From positions 138,781 through 202,780 of the forward strand of contig CAVOOI010000034.1 in NCBI GenBank assembly GCA_963697455.1: 64,000 nt of DNA. Direction: 5' to 3'. Below are positions 1-9,043 of this stretch, piece after piece. The notes under the pieces are model-generated. The model was not told the origin of the DNA. It made no database searches and saw only the letters and a list, made by a program, of their open reading frames with translations. The translations under genes were made by a program, and so were the position numbers. Origin of the DNA: JAFEDN01 sp963697455. Lineage in GTDB: Bacteria; Pseudomonadota; Gammaproteobacteria; Coxiellales; Coxiellaceae. Numbering within the stretch: position 1 is the stretch's first letter; every line of letters begins with the position of its first letter.

Positions 1-694
1 GATCGAAATAAGGTGCGATTAACCAAGGGTCTATGCCAATAGCCTTGGCAAATTCTTGGCATACCGCTTGATAGTGCCCAAAATGTTCCGACTTTAGGCG
101 GGTAGTCCATCCTAATTGGACAGGAGGTAAAATTTTTTGAATGATATTTTGCAGAATTTCCGGAACCCCTCCGGAGAGATCATTGTTGAGCAAGATGCAG
201 CAGGTGTTGAAATTCTCTACGGTGAGAGCATTGCCGTGGCGAATTAAAGGTTCAATTTTAATTTGGCGCCGGGAGGGAAGCGTGTATTCCTGGGCAGTAG
301 TTATCTCGGGATTTAAAGAGCCGATCCGTACTTCAAAGCCTGCTTGCACTAAAATATCCTGAAGCACCGCCACGCTTTCAAAGTAAAGCAGGTTACGGGT
401 ATGGCTTTCGGGTATCAATAATATTCGAGAAATGTCCGGACAGATTTCAGCAATGGTTGCCTGCATGGCCTGGACGTAAAGCGGCATGCCTTCAGGGTTC
501 AAGTTATTAAATCCTGCTGGAAAAAGATTGGTGTCCACTGGCGCTATTTTGAACCCGGCATTGCGGATATCCATGGAACCATAAATCGGCGGGCATGATT
601 GCTGCCACTGTTGGCGAAACCATGCTTCAATCGGCGCGCAGGCGGCTTGTAAAGTCTGGCTAACATCAAAATTCGTAGTCGTAGTGCCCATCAT
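1..694 (-). CDS. gshA: Glutamate-cysteine ligase, GshA (partial, runs off the left edge)
   Basis: This is the N-terminal part of a glutamate-cysteine ligase of the single-domain proteobacterial GshA family (the Acidithiobacillus type, not the E. coli type), which makes gamma-glutamylcysteine for glutathione. The frame is open from the start to base 1 and shows the family block DIRNAGFK followed by PVDTNLFPAGFNNL. I place the start at 694, or 691, because GGAG lies just upstream; an ATG at 718 in the same frame is also possible but has no clear ribosome binding site. The gene is divergent from djlA, with only about 30 bases between the starts, so their promoters must overlap neighbouring coding sequence. 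Confidence 0.85.
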   Translation of the reverse strand, partial: MMGTTTTNFDVSQTLQAACAPIEAWFRQQWQQSCPPIYGSMDIRNAGFKIAPVDTNLFPAGFNNLNPEGMPLYVQAMQATIAEICPDISRILLIPESHTRNLLYFESVAVLQDILVQAGFEVRIGSLNPEITTAQEYTLPSRRQIKIEPLIRHGNALTVENFNTCCILLNNDLSGGVPEILQNIIQKILPPVQLGWTTRLKSEHFGHYQAVCQEFAKAIGIDPWLIAPYFD

Positions 695-726
695 TGCTCC
701 GTTTTTGTCGGTAGTCATGATACCAT

Positions 727-1536
727 ATGCGGGATATGCGGTGGAATGGTAAAATTATAGGCTTGGTAATCGGGTTACTTTCAGGGCATCCTTTAGGTGT
801 GGTAGTGGGTGTTGTGATCGGGCATTTATACGATACCGGAGTTTTTAGCAAATGGTTGCAAAAAGGGCTTACGAAGAACTCGCAACAGACACAGCGGATA
901 TTTTTTGACGCTACTTTTTCAGTCATGGGTTATTTAGCCAAAGCGGACGGCAGGGTGACAGAAAGTGAAATCCGGGCCGCCGAGCGAATCATGCAGGACA
1001 TGAGTTTAGGCCCAGAGATGAGGCGCGAAGCCATCCTGTTATTTAATCAAGGCAAGCAAGGGGAGTTTGATTTAACTGCAACGATGCAACAATTGAAGAC
1101 CGCTTGTTGGCAACGCCCTAATTTATTGCGCACATTTTTAGAGATCCAAATTCAAATTGCCAACGCTGAAGGACAGATTAACCCAGGCAAGCGCGCTGCT
1201 TTACGCGCAATTTGTACGGAGTTAGGTGTTCAAGGATTTATGTTTGATCAGTTTGAGCAGCAAGCGCATGCGCAGCAAAGCTACCAGCGTTATTATCAAC
1301 AGCCCCGCCCAGACCCGGCGCAACATTTGGCGGACGCATACCAGATTTTAAATGTCTCTATGAGCGCCAGCGATGTGGAAGTTAAAAAAGCCTACCGCCG
1401 GCTGATAAGTCAACACCATCCTGATAAATTAATGTCGCAGGGATTACCGCCGGAAATGATCAAATTGGCTAATGAGCGTACTCAAAAAATTAAAAGCGCC
1501 TATGAAACCATTAAAAAAGCGCGAGGAATGGGCTAG
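727..1536 (+). CDS. djlA: Membrane-anchored J-domain co-chaperone DjlA
   Basis: DjlA is an inner-membrane DnaJ-like protein that stimulates DnaK. Residues about 6-32 form a glycine-rich hydrophobic anchor, the middle (about 55-165) resembles the TerB-like helical domain, and the C-terminal 65 residues are a J domain with HPD at 231-233. The length of 269 is usual for the family. The ATG at 736 is an alternative start that matches the short N-terminus of E. coli DjlA better. In Legionella and Coxiella relatives DjlA has been linked to intracellular growth, which fits the rest of the window but is not shown here. The next gene, tsaC, follows after 5 bases. Confidence 0.9.
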   Translation: MRDMRWNGKIIGLVIGLLSGHPLGVVVGVVIGHLYDTGVFSKWLQKGLTKNSQQTQRIFFDATFSVMGYLAKADGRVTESEIRAAERIMQDMSLGPEMRREAILLFNQGKQGEFDLTATMQQLKTACWQRPNLLRTFLEIQIQIANAEGQINPGKRAALRAICTELGVQGFMFDQFEQQAHAQQSYQRYYQQPRPDPAQHLADAYQILNVSMSASDVEVKKAYRRLISQHHPDKLMSQGLPPEMIKLANERTQKIKSAYETIKKARGMG

Positions 1537-1541
1537 CAACG

Positions 1542-2099
1542 ATGATCAAGTTGTCAGATTTAAATGCATCGCTAAACTGCTTAAAGAAAGGTCAGATTTT
1601 AGCTTATCCTACCGAAGCGGTCTTTGGCTTGGGATGCGATCCTTTTAATGCGGATGCAGTGGGGCGCTTGCTGATGATTAAGCAGCGCTCGGTGGATAAA
1701 GGTTTAATTTTAGTGGCGGCAACCTGGCAGCAGATTGAATCATTAGTTGAACCTATTCCGCCACGCGCTTTGACCCAGGTGTTAGCAACCTGGCCTGGCC
1801 CTTTTACCTGGGTATTTCCCGTCAGTCCCGCCGTGCCGCACTGGATCCGTGGAAAGCATCGCACCATTGCACTGCGGGTGAGCAGCCATCCGGTGATTCA
1901 GGAATTATGCCAAGCTTTTGGTGGCCCGATTGTGTCTACCAGTGCTAATCGTGATGGGCAACCGCCGCTGCGGGATTATCGAGCTGTGTGCATGATGTTT
2001 GGCAAGCAAATAGATTTCATTTTGCCTGATAAAGTGGGTGGACAAAATAATCCCACCATAATCCGCGATGCGATCTCCGGCGAGACTATTCGTTATTGA
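1542..2099 (+). CDS. tsaC: Threonylcarbamoyl-AMP synthase TsaC (YrdC/Sua5 family)
   Basis: The enzyme condenses threonine, bicarbonate and ATP to threonylcarbamoyl-AMP, the donor for the t6A37 modification of ANN-decoding tRNAs. The protein has 185 residues, the usual short TsaC length without the extra Sua5 domain. Family features visible are the N-terminal AYPTEAVFGLGCDP block that binds nucleotide, a KQRSVDKGLILVA segment, and STSANRDGQPP near residue 132. It sits 5 bases after djlA, suggesting co-transcription. Its last codons overlap the end of a convergent pseudogene. Confidence 0.92.
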   Translation: MIKLSDLNASLNCLKKGQILAYPTEAVFGLGCDPFNADAVGRLLMIKQRSVDKGLILVAATWQQIESLVEPIPPRALTQVLATWPGPFTWVFPVSPAVPHWIRGKHRTIALRVSSHPVIQELCQAFGGPIVSTSANRDGQPPLRDYRAVCMMFGKQIDFILPDKVGGQNNPTIIRDAISGETIRY

Positions 2100-2511
2100 A
2101 TTTCCGGTAAGATTTGGGACAAGAGTTGATAATAATTGAGCACTTTGATTTTATAACGCGCATTTAGGAGTGGGTGTTACGGAATGATAGCTGGCGACGC
2201 CGCTCCAATAATCGCTGGCTTGAGAAATTTTATTACTTAAAATCCATGTGCCTGCCATAACATTAACGCAGGGATCATATTGCAACAATTTTTGGAGTGT
2301 AGCCATATTTTTTCATAGTGGCCAGCCAACTCGAATTGACTTGCATTGGGCCGTAATCATAAGTTCCATTTTTATTTTGCCGTGCTAACCCTACGTTTCC
2401 GCCTTCTGTGGCGATAACCGAGATGATCACTTTAGCGGGTACATAATAAGTAACGGCTGCTTGATTAATACATTCGATTGGCACGCCATGAATAAGCAAC
2501 GCGCTTGCCAT
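2093..2511 (-). pseudogene. Lytic transglycosylase (VirB1/IagB-like), broken by two frameshifts
   Basis: The first 73 codons read as an SLT-type lytic transglycosylase: a catalytic Glu in VIATEGG, followed by GTYDYGPMQVNSSWL, the block typical of VirB1, IagB and IpgF proteins. Near 2283-2290 (a run of A) the frame closes, but the next frame continues the same family with LLQYDPCVNVMAGTWILS and DYWSGVASYHS. A second shift near 2165-2175 restores LLNARYKIKVLNYYQLLSQ to a stop at 2093-2095. The 5' end is intact, with a strong AAGGAGG before the ATG. Homologues usually open the cell wall for secretion or conjugation machinery; no such genes are nearby. Loss of function is inferred. Confidence 0.8.
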
Positions 2512-2608
2512 TGCCCCTCCTTGAAAGAAAATTTATGAACCTCCGATTATGCCACAGCCCCTCAAATATGTCCATCCCTTAAGGACTTAGGCCCTTATTG
2601 AGCAGTGA

Positions 2609-2638
2609 TTGACTGGATACCTTGGGCATGGGCATAAT
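2609..2638 (+). promoter_or_regulatory. Probable sigma70 promoter of argS
   Basis: TTGACT at 2609-2614 and CATAAT at 2633-2638 are separated by 18 bases and end 8 bases before the argS ATG, so a transcript would have a very short leader. Predicted from consensus only. Confidence 0.45.
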
Positions 2639-2646
2639 ATAAACTT

Positions 2647-4158
2647 ATGAAAGATCATATTACTACATTATTCCAGCAATCTTTAGCCGTTTTGTGCGAC
2701 CAACAATTAATCCCTAGTGAGTCTAGAAATTTACCGGTACAAGTTGAGCCTTCCCGCGATCCAAAACATGGCGAATTTGCCACCAATTTTGCAATGACAT
2801 TAGCAAAAACTGCGGGAAAAAACCCGCGTGAACTTGCGGAACTGTTAATTCGTCATCTACCAAAATCTGCTAAAATCGCCAAGGTAGAAATGGCGGGTCC
2901 TGGGTTTATCAATTTTACCCTGGCTCCGGCGGCGCTGGAGTCGGTTATCCCCGCCGTGTTGCTGGCCCAAGATCATTATGGTTGGAGTATGGTTGGAGCC
3001 GGGCAGCGCATCCATATGGAGTATGTTTCAGCCAATCCGACGGGACCTTTACATGTCGGGCATGGCCGAAGTGCTGCTTATGGCGCCTGCGTGGCAAATT
3101 TACTGAAGGCAATCGGTTTTCAAGTCTATCAAGAATATTATGTAAATGACGCTGGCCGCCAAATGCGGATCTTAGGGCTAAGCACCTGGTTGCGTTATTT
3201 GCAAACATCGGGTCAAAACGTCGATTTTCCTAAAAACGCTTATCAAGGCGATTATATTCTGGATATCGCGAATAAGCTTCGTGACCAATATAATGACCGG
3301 TTTCTCCACAGTCCGTTAACCCTGGCGCAAACCGCCGCCAAAAAATATCCTCCTGAAACCGACGGTGATCGTTATATCGACGCTTTCATCGAAGGCGCGG
3401 TCGCGTTACTGGGTAAAGAGAATTTTGACATCATCCAAAAATTAACGCTGCAAGAAATTTTAGCGGACATTAAAGACGATTTGACTGAATTCGGCGTGGA
3501 GTATGACCATTGGTTTTCCGAAACTCAGCTTATCGAAATGAACTTAGTGCAGGCTGGAATTGAGTTATTGCAAAAACATGATCACGTTTATGAACGAGAC
3601 GGAGCGATTTGGTTCCGTGCGACTGATTTTCACGATGAAAAAGACCGTGTACTGGTGCGTGAGAATGGCATCACCACTTATTTTGCTTCCGACGTAGCCT
3701 ATCATCTCCACAAATACCAGCAAAACTATGATAAAATGATTAACATATTTGGCGCAGATCATCATGGTTATGTGGCCAGAATCCGCGCTGTTTTACAAGG
3801 GCTGGGTGAAGATCCAGAAAAATTATCCGTTTTACTCATGCAGTTCGCGAATTTGTATCGTGGCAAAGTAAAAATCTCCATGTCTACCCGCAGCGGATCT
3901 TTTGTTACTTTAAGAGAACTGCGCAATGAAGTAGGCAATGATGCCGCGCGTTATTTTTATATCATTCGCAAACCGGATCAACATTTGGATTTTGATTTAG
4001 AATTAGCTAAAAGCCGCTCCAATGAGAATCCGGTTTATTATATTCAATATGCGCATGCGCGTATTTGTAGTGTTTGGCGGCAATTAGCCGCTGGCGGTGA
4101 GCATTGGTCAGAAGCGGATGGCCGCGAACAGCTCAATTTGTTGATTACGGAGACTTAG
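2647..4158 (+). CDS. argS: Arginyl-tRNA synthetase, reading frame stopped early by an amber codon
   Basis: ArgRS charges tRNA-Arg and is essential. This ORF of 503 codons contains the N-terminal additional domain, the class I HIGH-like signature HVGH at 136-139 within PTGPLHVGHGR, and the KMSK-like signature KISMSTR near 409-415. It stops at TAG (4156-4158), inside the C-terminal DALR anticodon-binding domain. The same frame then continues for 83 more sense codons that complete the domain, giving a normal 587-residue enzyme if the TAG were read through. A CAG to TAG change is the simplest origin. The truncated product would lack most of the tRNA-binding domain, so it is unlikely to suffice alone. 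Confidence 0.9.
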   Translation: MKDHITTLFQQSLAVLCDQQLIPSESRNLPVQVEPSRDPKHGEFATNFAMTLAKTAGKNPRELAELLIRHLPKSAKIAKVEMAGPGFINFTLAPAALESVIPAVLLAQDHYGWSMVGAGQRIHMEYVSANPTGPLHVGHGRSAAYGACVANLLKAIGFQVYQEYYVNDAGRQMRILGLSTWLRYLQTSGQNVDFPKNAYQGDYILDIANKLRDQYNDRFLHSPLTLAQTAAKKYPPETDGDRYIDAFIEGAVALLGKENFDIIQKLTLQEILADIKDDLTEFGVEYDHWFSETQLIEMNLVQAGIELLQKHDHVYERDGAIWFRATDFHDEKDRVLVRENGITTYFASDVAYHLHKYQQNYDKMINIFGADHHGYVARIRAVLQGLGEDPEKLSVLLMQFANLYRGKVKISMSTRSGSFVTLRELRNEVGNDAARYFYIIRKPDQHLDFDLELAKSRSNENPVYYIQYAHARICSVWRQLAAGGEHWSEADGREQLNLLITET

Positions 4159-4410
4159 CGGCAATTACTCCGGCATTTAACTAATTATCCAGATTTGCTG
4201 AATAATGCGGCTTTGCGGTATGAACCGCATTTATTGGCGCATTATCTGCAAGAGCTAGCTAATTTTTTTCATGTCTACTACAACAATGAGAAATTCTTAG
4301 TGCCAGATGCAGACTTGCGCAATGCGCGATTGTGTTTAGTGCGTGCCGTCCAAATAGTTTTGGCGGGTGGGTTGAATCTTTTAGGCATTTCGGCTCCAGA
4401 ACAAATGTGA
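4159..4410 (+). pseudogene. argS: C-terminal end of argS, downstream of the amber codon
   Basis: This segment is in the same frame as argS and encodes the rest of the DALR domain, recognisable by YEPHLLAHYLQELANFFHVYYNN and the terminal ARLCLVRAVQIVLAGGLNLLGI, which matches the normal end of ArgRS. The only internal start is TTG at 4195, with no good ribosome binding site, so a separate C-terminal subunit seems less likely than read-through, a suppressor tRNA, another argS copy or a base-call error. Confidence 0.8.
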
Positions 4411-4437
4411 GCCTTCGCCAATATGAGGAATAGTAAA

Positions 4438-5814
4438 ATGCGTAAACTGTGGATTATTTTATCGGCTATCGTCGTGGTCATTGTTTTTGTAGCTTTGGCA
4501 ATTCCTTTCGGCATGGGATTATTTGTGCAGGGGCGTTATCCGCAATTGCTCGCACAATTTAATACCCCGCATTTATCTTTTGCATTGCTTAACTTTAAAC
4601 GCGGCTGGTTTCATTCTGAAGCCCAATTACAGGTCACTCTGCATAGCGCAGAAACTACTTTAAGCGGTGAATCCATTCCCCTAGCACAATTCACCATAAC
4701 CCAAGATATCGAACATGGCCCGTTGGTTTTGCAAAAACATCTAGACGGTTCACGTAATTGGATGTTCGCCCTTGCGGCAGTGCAGAATGAAAGCCGTGCC
4801 GATAATTTAATTTTTAAATCCAGTACTATTTGGACTATGGCCAACACCGTCAATACCGCCTTACAAATAAAGCACTTGCTGTTGAGTAACGATAGACAAC
4901 GCATAGAAATCAATGATCTGAATGGAGATGTCATTTACACGTTAGCTGATCGTCATTTTCAATCTCAGTTAGCTTTAGGTAATGGCGCGTTATATGAAAA
5001 TAATCCAGAAAAAGTAGGCAATGATATAGTTGATTTAGTTAAGGTGATGGAGTTAGATAATTTAACCACTCATCTAGATATTCGCAAAATTAATGCCTTA
5101 TGGTACGGGACCCGTCATTTTGCAGCTCAAAAAATCTCGATTTTCCCTTATGGCGGTGAGGTGCTGACCATTAATAATTTTGCCGCTGATCTTAATCAAA
5201 GTCAGCATGGCGGACTTACTAAGTTTGATTTAACTAATCATGTAGATACAATTACCAGCGGCCAATTTAAAATTGACCAACTGCAAGTCGCGTTGAATCT
5301 CGACAATATGAATACCCCATTATTGGAAAATTTTGCTCAAGTATTTATGTATGGATCTGATTTCCAACGTTTTAAAATGTACCCTATATTAGTAGATTTG
5401 TTTGCTAAAGGGATGACCGCTAATTTAAGCCAATTACAATTTACAACCAGTGATGGCCCGGTAGCGATGCAAGCTCAAATTGCTTCCATCCCGGGTGACC
5501 CGGCCAATGCAGGACTGTTGCATCTTTTAGAGAATGTGAATATGCAGGCTTCAGCTAACGTGCCCAAAGAATGGTTGAAAAAGGAAATCATTTCTTATCT
5601 AGACAATAAGAAAAACGCCAACCCAAGTTTAAAAGTGGATTCACAGGTTTTGGCGCAGCATTATTTGGATTATTGGCAGGAACATCATCTGTTAGTCCCG
5701 CAAGATCAACAGGTTTCGATGGTGATGAATTATAAAAATGGGCAATTATTAATTAATGGAGAGAAACCGACATTAGACAATGTGATCCAACCCACCGCGG
5801 GCGTAAGCTCGTGA
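4438..5814 (+). CDS. DUF945 (YdgA-like) envelope protein
   Basis: The protein has one N-terminal signal anchor (MRKLWIILSAIVVVIVFVALA) followed by a long, mostly beta-rich region without other membrane segments, as in YdgA/DUF945 proteins of the gammaproteobacterial periplasm. The start is set at 4438 because GAGGA lies eight bases upstream; the ATG at 4423 would overlap that site. Function of the family is poorly known. The gene follows argS after about 27 bases and precedes the SPOR gene by 4, so all three are probably in one transcript. Confidence 0.75.
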   Translation: MRKLWIILSAIVVVIVFVALAIPFGMGLFVQGRYPQLLAQFNTPHLSFALLNFKRGWFHSEAQLQVTLHSAETTLSGESIPLAQFTITQDIEHGPLVLQKHLDGSRNWMFALAAVQNESRADNLIFKSSTIWTMANTVNTALQIKHLLLSNDRQRIEINDLNGDVIYTLADRHFQSQLALGNGALYENNPEKVGNDIVDLVKVMELDNLTTHLDIRKINALWYGTRHFAAQKISIFPYGGEVLTINNFAADLNQSQHGGLTKFDLTNHVDTITSGQFKIDQLQVALNLDNMNTPLLENFAQVFMYGSDFQRFKMYPILVDLFAKGMTANLSQLQFTTSDGPVAMQAQIASIPGDPANAGLLHLLENVNMQASANVPKEWLKKEIISYLDNKKNANPSLKVDSQVLAQHYLDYWQEHHLLVPQDQQVSMVMNYKNGQLLINGEKPTLDNVIQPTAGVSS

Positions 5815-5818
5815 CCTT

Positions 5819-6316
5819 ATGCAACAGTATGCAATGACCAGGATATCTTTGATATTAATCATCGTCGCAGTGGCTTTATTCGCCTGGGTAGCGGTTCAAC
5901 ACAGCAGGAACAAGCCACTGGCCGCCACAGCCTCAGCGCCAACTCAAACTCCAGTCCAATTTGATTTTTACACGGTACTGCCAAAAATGGCGGTTTCTAC
6001 GCCGGGCCCTGTTACCCAGCAACCTGGGGCAGTTCCGCCTATTGTTAAAAAACCCTCGACAGTTTCTGCCGTGCCTGTGTATGTATTGCAAATCGCGGCG
6101 CTTCGGCAGCCGATGGTCGCTAATCGTTTAGTTGAGCAAATGCGTCGCGCTGGTTTTTCGGTTTTTATTCAAACTTATCAAAATAACGCCATCACCTGGT
6201 ATCGAGTAATGATCGGACCTTACGCCACCCAGGACTTAGCGCGCCACAACCAAGAACGGCTGAAAGCGCTGCATATCAATAGCCTGGTGGTGACCATGCA
6301 ACCAAAGAGTGGTTGA
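5819..6316 (+). CDS. SPOR-domain membrane protein (FtsN-position homologue)
   Basis: The 165-residue protein has a cytoplasmic stub, a transmembrane helix at about 8-25, a Pro/Thr/Gln-rich linker, and a C-terminal SPOR domain (about 85-160: VYVLQIAALRQP through WYRVMIGPYATQDLA). SPOR domains bind denuded glycan strands of septal peptidoglycan. In many gammaproteobacteria a SPOR protein, or ftsN itself, lies directly before hslVU, and this gene has that place. It is shorter than E. coli FtsN, so calling it FtsN would go beyond the sequence. Confidence 0.8.
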   Translation: MQQYAMTRISLILIIVAVALFAWVAVQHSRNKPLAATASAPTQTPVQFDFYTVLPKMAVSTPGPVTQQPGAVPPIVKKPSTVSAVPVYVLQIAALRQPMVANRLVEQMRRAGFSVFIQTYQNNAITWYRVMIGPYATQDLARHNQERLKALHINSLVVTMQPKSG

Positions 6317-6375
6317 AATTTCGGTTTGGCGTCCCCAGATTATCTATTTAAGACTAAAACTTTTTGGAGAAAATA

Positions 6376-6921
6376 GTGGAACAATTTCATGGTACTACCA
6401 TTCTTTCTGTCCGCCGCAATGGCAAAGTCGTAGTTGGCGGTGATGGACAGGTATCAATGGGTAATATGGTGATGAAAAGCAATGCCCGTAAAGTTCGGCG
6501 TTTGTTTAATAACCAGGTGATTGCCGGTTTTGCTGGCGCCACCGCCGATGCGTTTACTTTATTTGAACGTTTTGAAGCTAAGCTGGAAAAGCATCAAGGT
6601 AATTTGGTGCGGGCGGCAGTTGAAATGGCCAAGGATTGGCGAACCGATAAAATGCTCAGGCGCTTAGAGGCCTTACTGTGCGTAGCCGACAAAAAAGCTT
6701 CATTGATTTTAACCGGCAACGGTGATGTGATTGAGCCCGAGCATAATTTGATGGCGGTTGGTTCAGGAGGATTCTACGCCCAATCTGCCGCAAAAGCATT
6801 ATTGGATAATACCCAACTGAGCGCCTTAGAGATTGTGAAAAAATCTCTCACCATTGCCGCGGATATTTGTGTGATGACTAATCATAATTTTACAATTGAA
6901 GAACTAGAAAGCGAGAATTAA
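6376..6921 (+). CDS. hslV: ATP-dependent protease peptidase subunit HslV
   Basis: HslV (ClpQ) forms the double-hexamer threonine protease of the HslUV complex. I choose GTG at 6376 because GGAG lies six bases before it; a TTG at 6364 is in frame but overlaps that site. The mature protein should begin at the Thr of TTILSVRRNGKVV after a six-residue propeptide (MEQFHG), since Thr1 is the nucleophile in this family. Downstream blocks GDGQVSMGN, KVRRLFNNQVIAGFAGATADAFTLFE and GSGGFYAQSAAKALL are all conserved. It is followed after 5 bases by hslU. Confidence 0.95.
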   Translation: MEQFHGTTILSVRRNGKVVVGGDGQVSMGNMVMKSNARKVRRLFNNQVIAGFAGATADAFTLFERFEAKLEKHQGNLVRAAVEMAKDWRTDKMLRRLEALLCVADKKASLILTGNGDVIEPEHNLMAVGSGGFYAQSAAKALLDNTQLSALEIVKKSLTIAADICVMTNHNFTIEELESEN

Positions 6922-6926
6922 TTAAA

Positions 6927-8300
6927 ATGAATAATAACTTAATGTTGTCAGAGTGGAATATTACACCACAAGAGATCGTTTCCGAACTCGATAAATTTAT
7001 CATCGGCCAACAGGATGCTAAACGCGCCGTGGCCATTGCTTTGCGCAACCGGTGGCGGCGCAGACAATTACCGGAAGAGTTACGCAAGGAAATTACTCCG
7101 AAGAATATTTTAATGATTGGGCCTACCGGCGTTGGCAAAACCGAAATTGCTCGCCGGCTAGCAGCATTAGCTAAAGCGCCATTCATTAAAGTTGAGGCCA
7201 CTAAATTTACCGAAGTCGGTTATGTGGGCCGGGATGTGGATTCGATTGTGCGTGATTTGGTGGATATTGCCGTAAAAATGACTCGCGAACATGCCATGGA
7301 AAAAGTTCGCAGCCAAGCGTTAGAGGCAGCGGAAGAGCGAGTATTAGATATTTTAGTACCGCCTGCTACCCCAGATGAATCAGGAAAAAACCTGGATAAA
7401 TCCGCAGTGCGCGAAACCAAAGAATCGGCTACGCGCCAATTATTCCGCAAAAAACTTCGCGAAGGAGACTTGGATGATCGCGAAATTGAAATTGAGCTGA
7501 CCAGCGGCGGCCCATCTTTAGAAATTATGGGCCCTCCGGGAATGGAAGAAATGGTGGGGCAATTGCAAAGCATGATGGAAAATATGGCGAGCAAAAAAAC
7601 CAAAGTCCGCCGGTTAACCGTCAAGGCCGCATTAAAGTATTTGCAGGAGGAAGAAGCCTCGAAGTTAGTTAATGAAGAAGAAATAAAAGCCTTAGCCTTG
7701 GAAAATGCCGAGCAAAATGGCATTGTATTTATCGATGAAATCGATAAAATTGTGCGTCGCACCGAAAGTTTTGGCGCCGACGTTTCTCGAGAAGGTGTGC
7801 AGCGTGATTTATTGCCGTTGGTAGAAGGTTGCACGGTAGTGACTAAATATGGCATTGTAAAAACCGATTATATTTTATTTATCGCTTCAGGCGCATTTCA
7901 TTTAACCAAGCCGTCGGATTTAATTCCGGAGTTACAAGGCCGTTTTCCAATTCGGGTCGAATTAAAAGCGTTAACGACTCAGGATTTTATTAGAATCTTA
8001 ACGGAGCCCCATGCTTCGCTGACTCAACAATATACGGCGTTGATAGGCACAGAAGGATATGGATTGACGTTTGCCAAAGATGGTATTGAGCGGCTGGCGG
8101 AAATCGCGCATCAAGTGAATGAAAAAGCTGAAAACATTGGCGCGCGCCGGTTGCATACTGTGTTGGAGCGATTGTTAGAAAAAATTTCGTTTGATGCGCC
8201 TAATAAAGCAGGCGAATCTATGATAATTGATTCCGCGTATGTAGATGGACAGCTCGCTGAGTTGGCCAAAGACGAAGACCTGAGCCGTTCAATTTTATGA
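6927..8300 (+). CDS. hslU: HslUV ATPase subunit HslU
   Basis: HslU (ClpY) is the AAA+ unfoldase that feeds substrates to HslV. The 457 residues show the N-terminal FIIGQQDAKRAV block, Walker A GPTGVGKTE at about 65-73, an intermediate domain (about 110-240), Walker B IVFIDEIDKI near 265, the GVQRDLLPLVEG segment, sensor residues in ELQGRFPIRVEL, and a C-terminal EDLSRSIL tail that docks into HslV. The usual length is about 440, the excess being mainly at the N-terminus, where M6 is an alternative start. The last four bases overlap the ubiE start (ATGA). Confidence 0.96.
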   Translation: MNNNLMLSEWNITPQEIVSELDKFIIGQQDAKRAVAIALRNRWRRRQLPEELRKEITPKNILMIGPTGVGKTEIARRLAALAKAPFIKVEATKFTEVGYVGRDVDSIVRDLVDIAVKMTREHAMEKVRSQALEAAEERVLDILVPPATPDESGKNLDKSAVRETKESATRQLFRKKLREGDLDDREIEIELTSGGPSLEIMGPPGMEEMVGQLQSMMENMASKKTKVRRLTVKAALKYLQEEEASKLVNEEEIKALALENAEQNGIVFIDEIDKIVRRTESFGADVSREGVQRDLLPLVEGCTVVTKYGIVKTDYILFIASGAFHLTKPSDLIPELQGRFPIRVELKALTTQDFIRILTEPHASLTQQYTALIGTEGYGLTFAKDGIERLAEIAHQVNEKAENIGARRLHTVLERLLEKISFDAPNKAGESMIIDSAYVDGQLAELAKDEDLSRSIL

Positions 8301-9043
8301 GTGAAAACCGCACGCATTTTGGATTTCAACAAATACCCATTGGGGAGAAAACCCAAAGAGTAGGCGAGGTGTTTTCCAGCGTAGCTGAAAAATATGATTT
8401 GATGAATGACTTAATGTCGCTGGGGATTCATCGCTGGTGGAAGCAGCGGGCGGTTGAGCGTGGTGCTTTTCGTCCAGGTCATTGTGTGTTGGATATCGCT
8501 GGCGGCAGCGGAGATTTGAGTGCTCGCATCAGTCCACTGGTTGGTGAGCAAGGTCAGGTGTGTCTCGCCGACATTAATGCGGAGATGTTAAGAGTAGGGT
8601 GGGGCCGCTTGCTGGATAAAGGGCTTTATCATAACGTTAATCCGGTTCGCGCCAATGCGGAGTCTCTTCCATTTATTGAAAATTATTTTGATCGAGTTAT
8701 CATTGGATTTGGCCTGCGTAATGTAACCGATAAAGAAGCCGCGTTAGCCTCGATGTATCGAGTGTTAAAACCAGGCGGGCGTTTGATTATTTTGGAATTT
8801 TCTCAGCCCGCAATTGCCTTGTTGAAACCTTTATACGATGCTTATTCTTTTAAGATTTTACCGTGGCTGGGCGAGTTGGTTGCGAATGACGCAGAGAGTT
8901 ATCGCTATCTGGCAGAGTCGATTCGTATGCATCCTGATCAGGAAACCTTAAAAAACATGGCAATAACAGCGGGTTTCGATCGCTGCGAATATCAGAATTT
9001 AACCGGCGGCATTGTCGCACTTCATCAGGGATTCAAATATTAA
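8297..9043 (+). CDS. ubiE: Ubiquinone/menaquinone biosynthesis C-methyltransferase UbiE
   Basis: UbiE is the SAM-dependent C-methyltransferase of ubiquinone synthesis. Motif I VLDIAGGSGDLS lies at about 65-76, FGLRNVTDKEAAL and VLKPGGRLIILEFS are the typical post-motifs, and the C-terminal LTGGIVALHQGFKY is diagnostic for UbiE. The length of 248 is normal. The start overlaps the hslU stop by four bases and its stop overlaps the ubiJ ATG (TAATG), indicating translational coupling. Confidence 0.96.
   Translation: MSENRTHFGFQQIPIGEKTQRVGEVFSSVAEKYDLMNDLMSLGIHRWWKQRAVERGAFRPGHCVLDIAGGSGDLSARISPLVGEQGQVCLADINAEMLRVGWGRLLDKGLYHNVNPVRANAESLPFIENYFDRVIIGFGLRNVTDKEAALASMYRVLKPGGRLIILEFSQPAIALLKPLYDAYSFKILPWLGELVANDAESYRYLAESIRMHPDQETLKNMAITAGFDRCEYQNLTGGIVALHQGFKY

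Noticed and set aside
4156..4158. Recoded TAG (pyrrolysine) in argS
   Set aside because: No pyl genes are seen, and TAG ends other genes in the window normally; a plain nonsense mutation or error is simpler.
7220..7855. Long minus-strand open frame of 211 codons inside hslU
   Set aside because: It lies wholly antisense to the clearly conserved hslU, has no family features and a Ser-rich composition typical of shadow frames.
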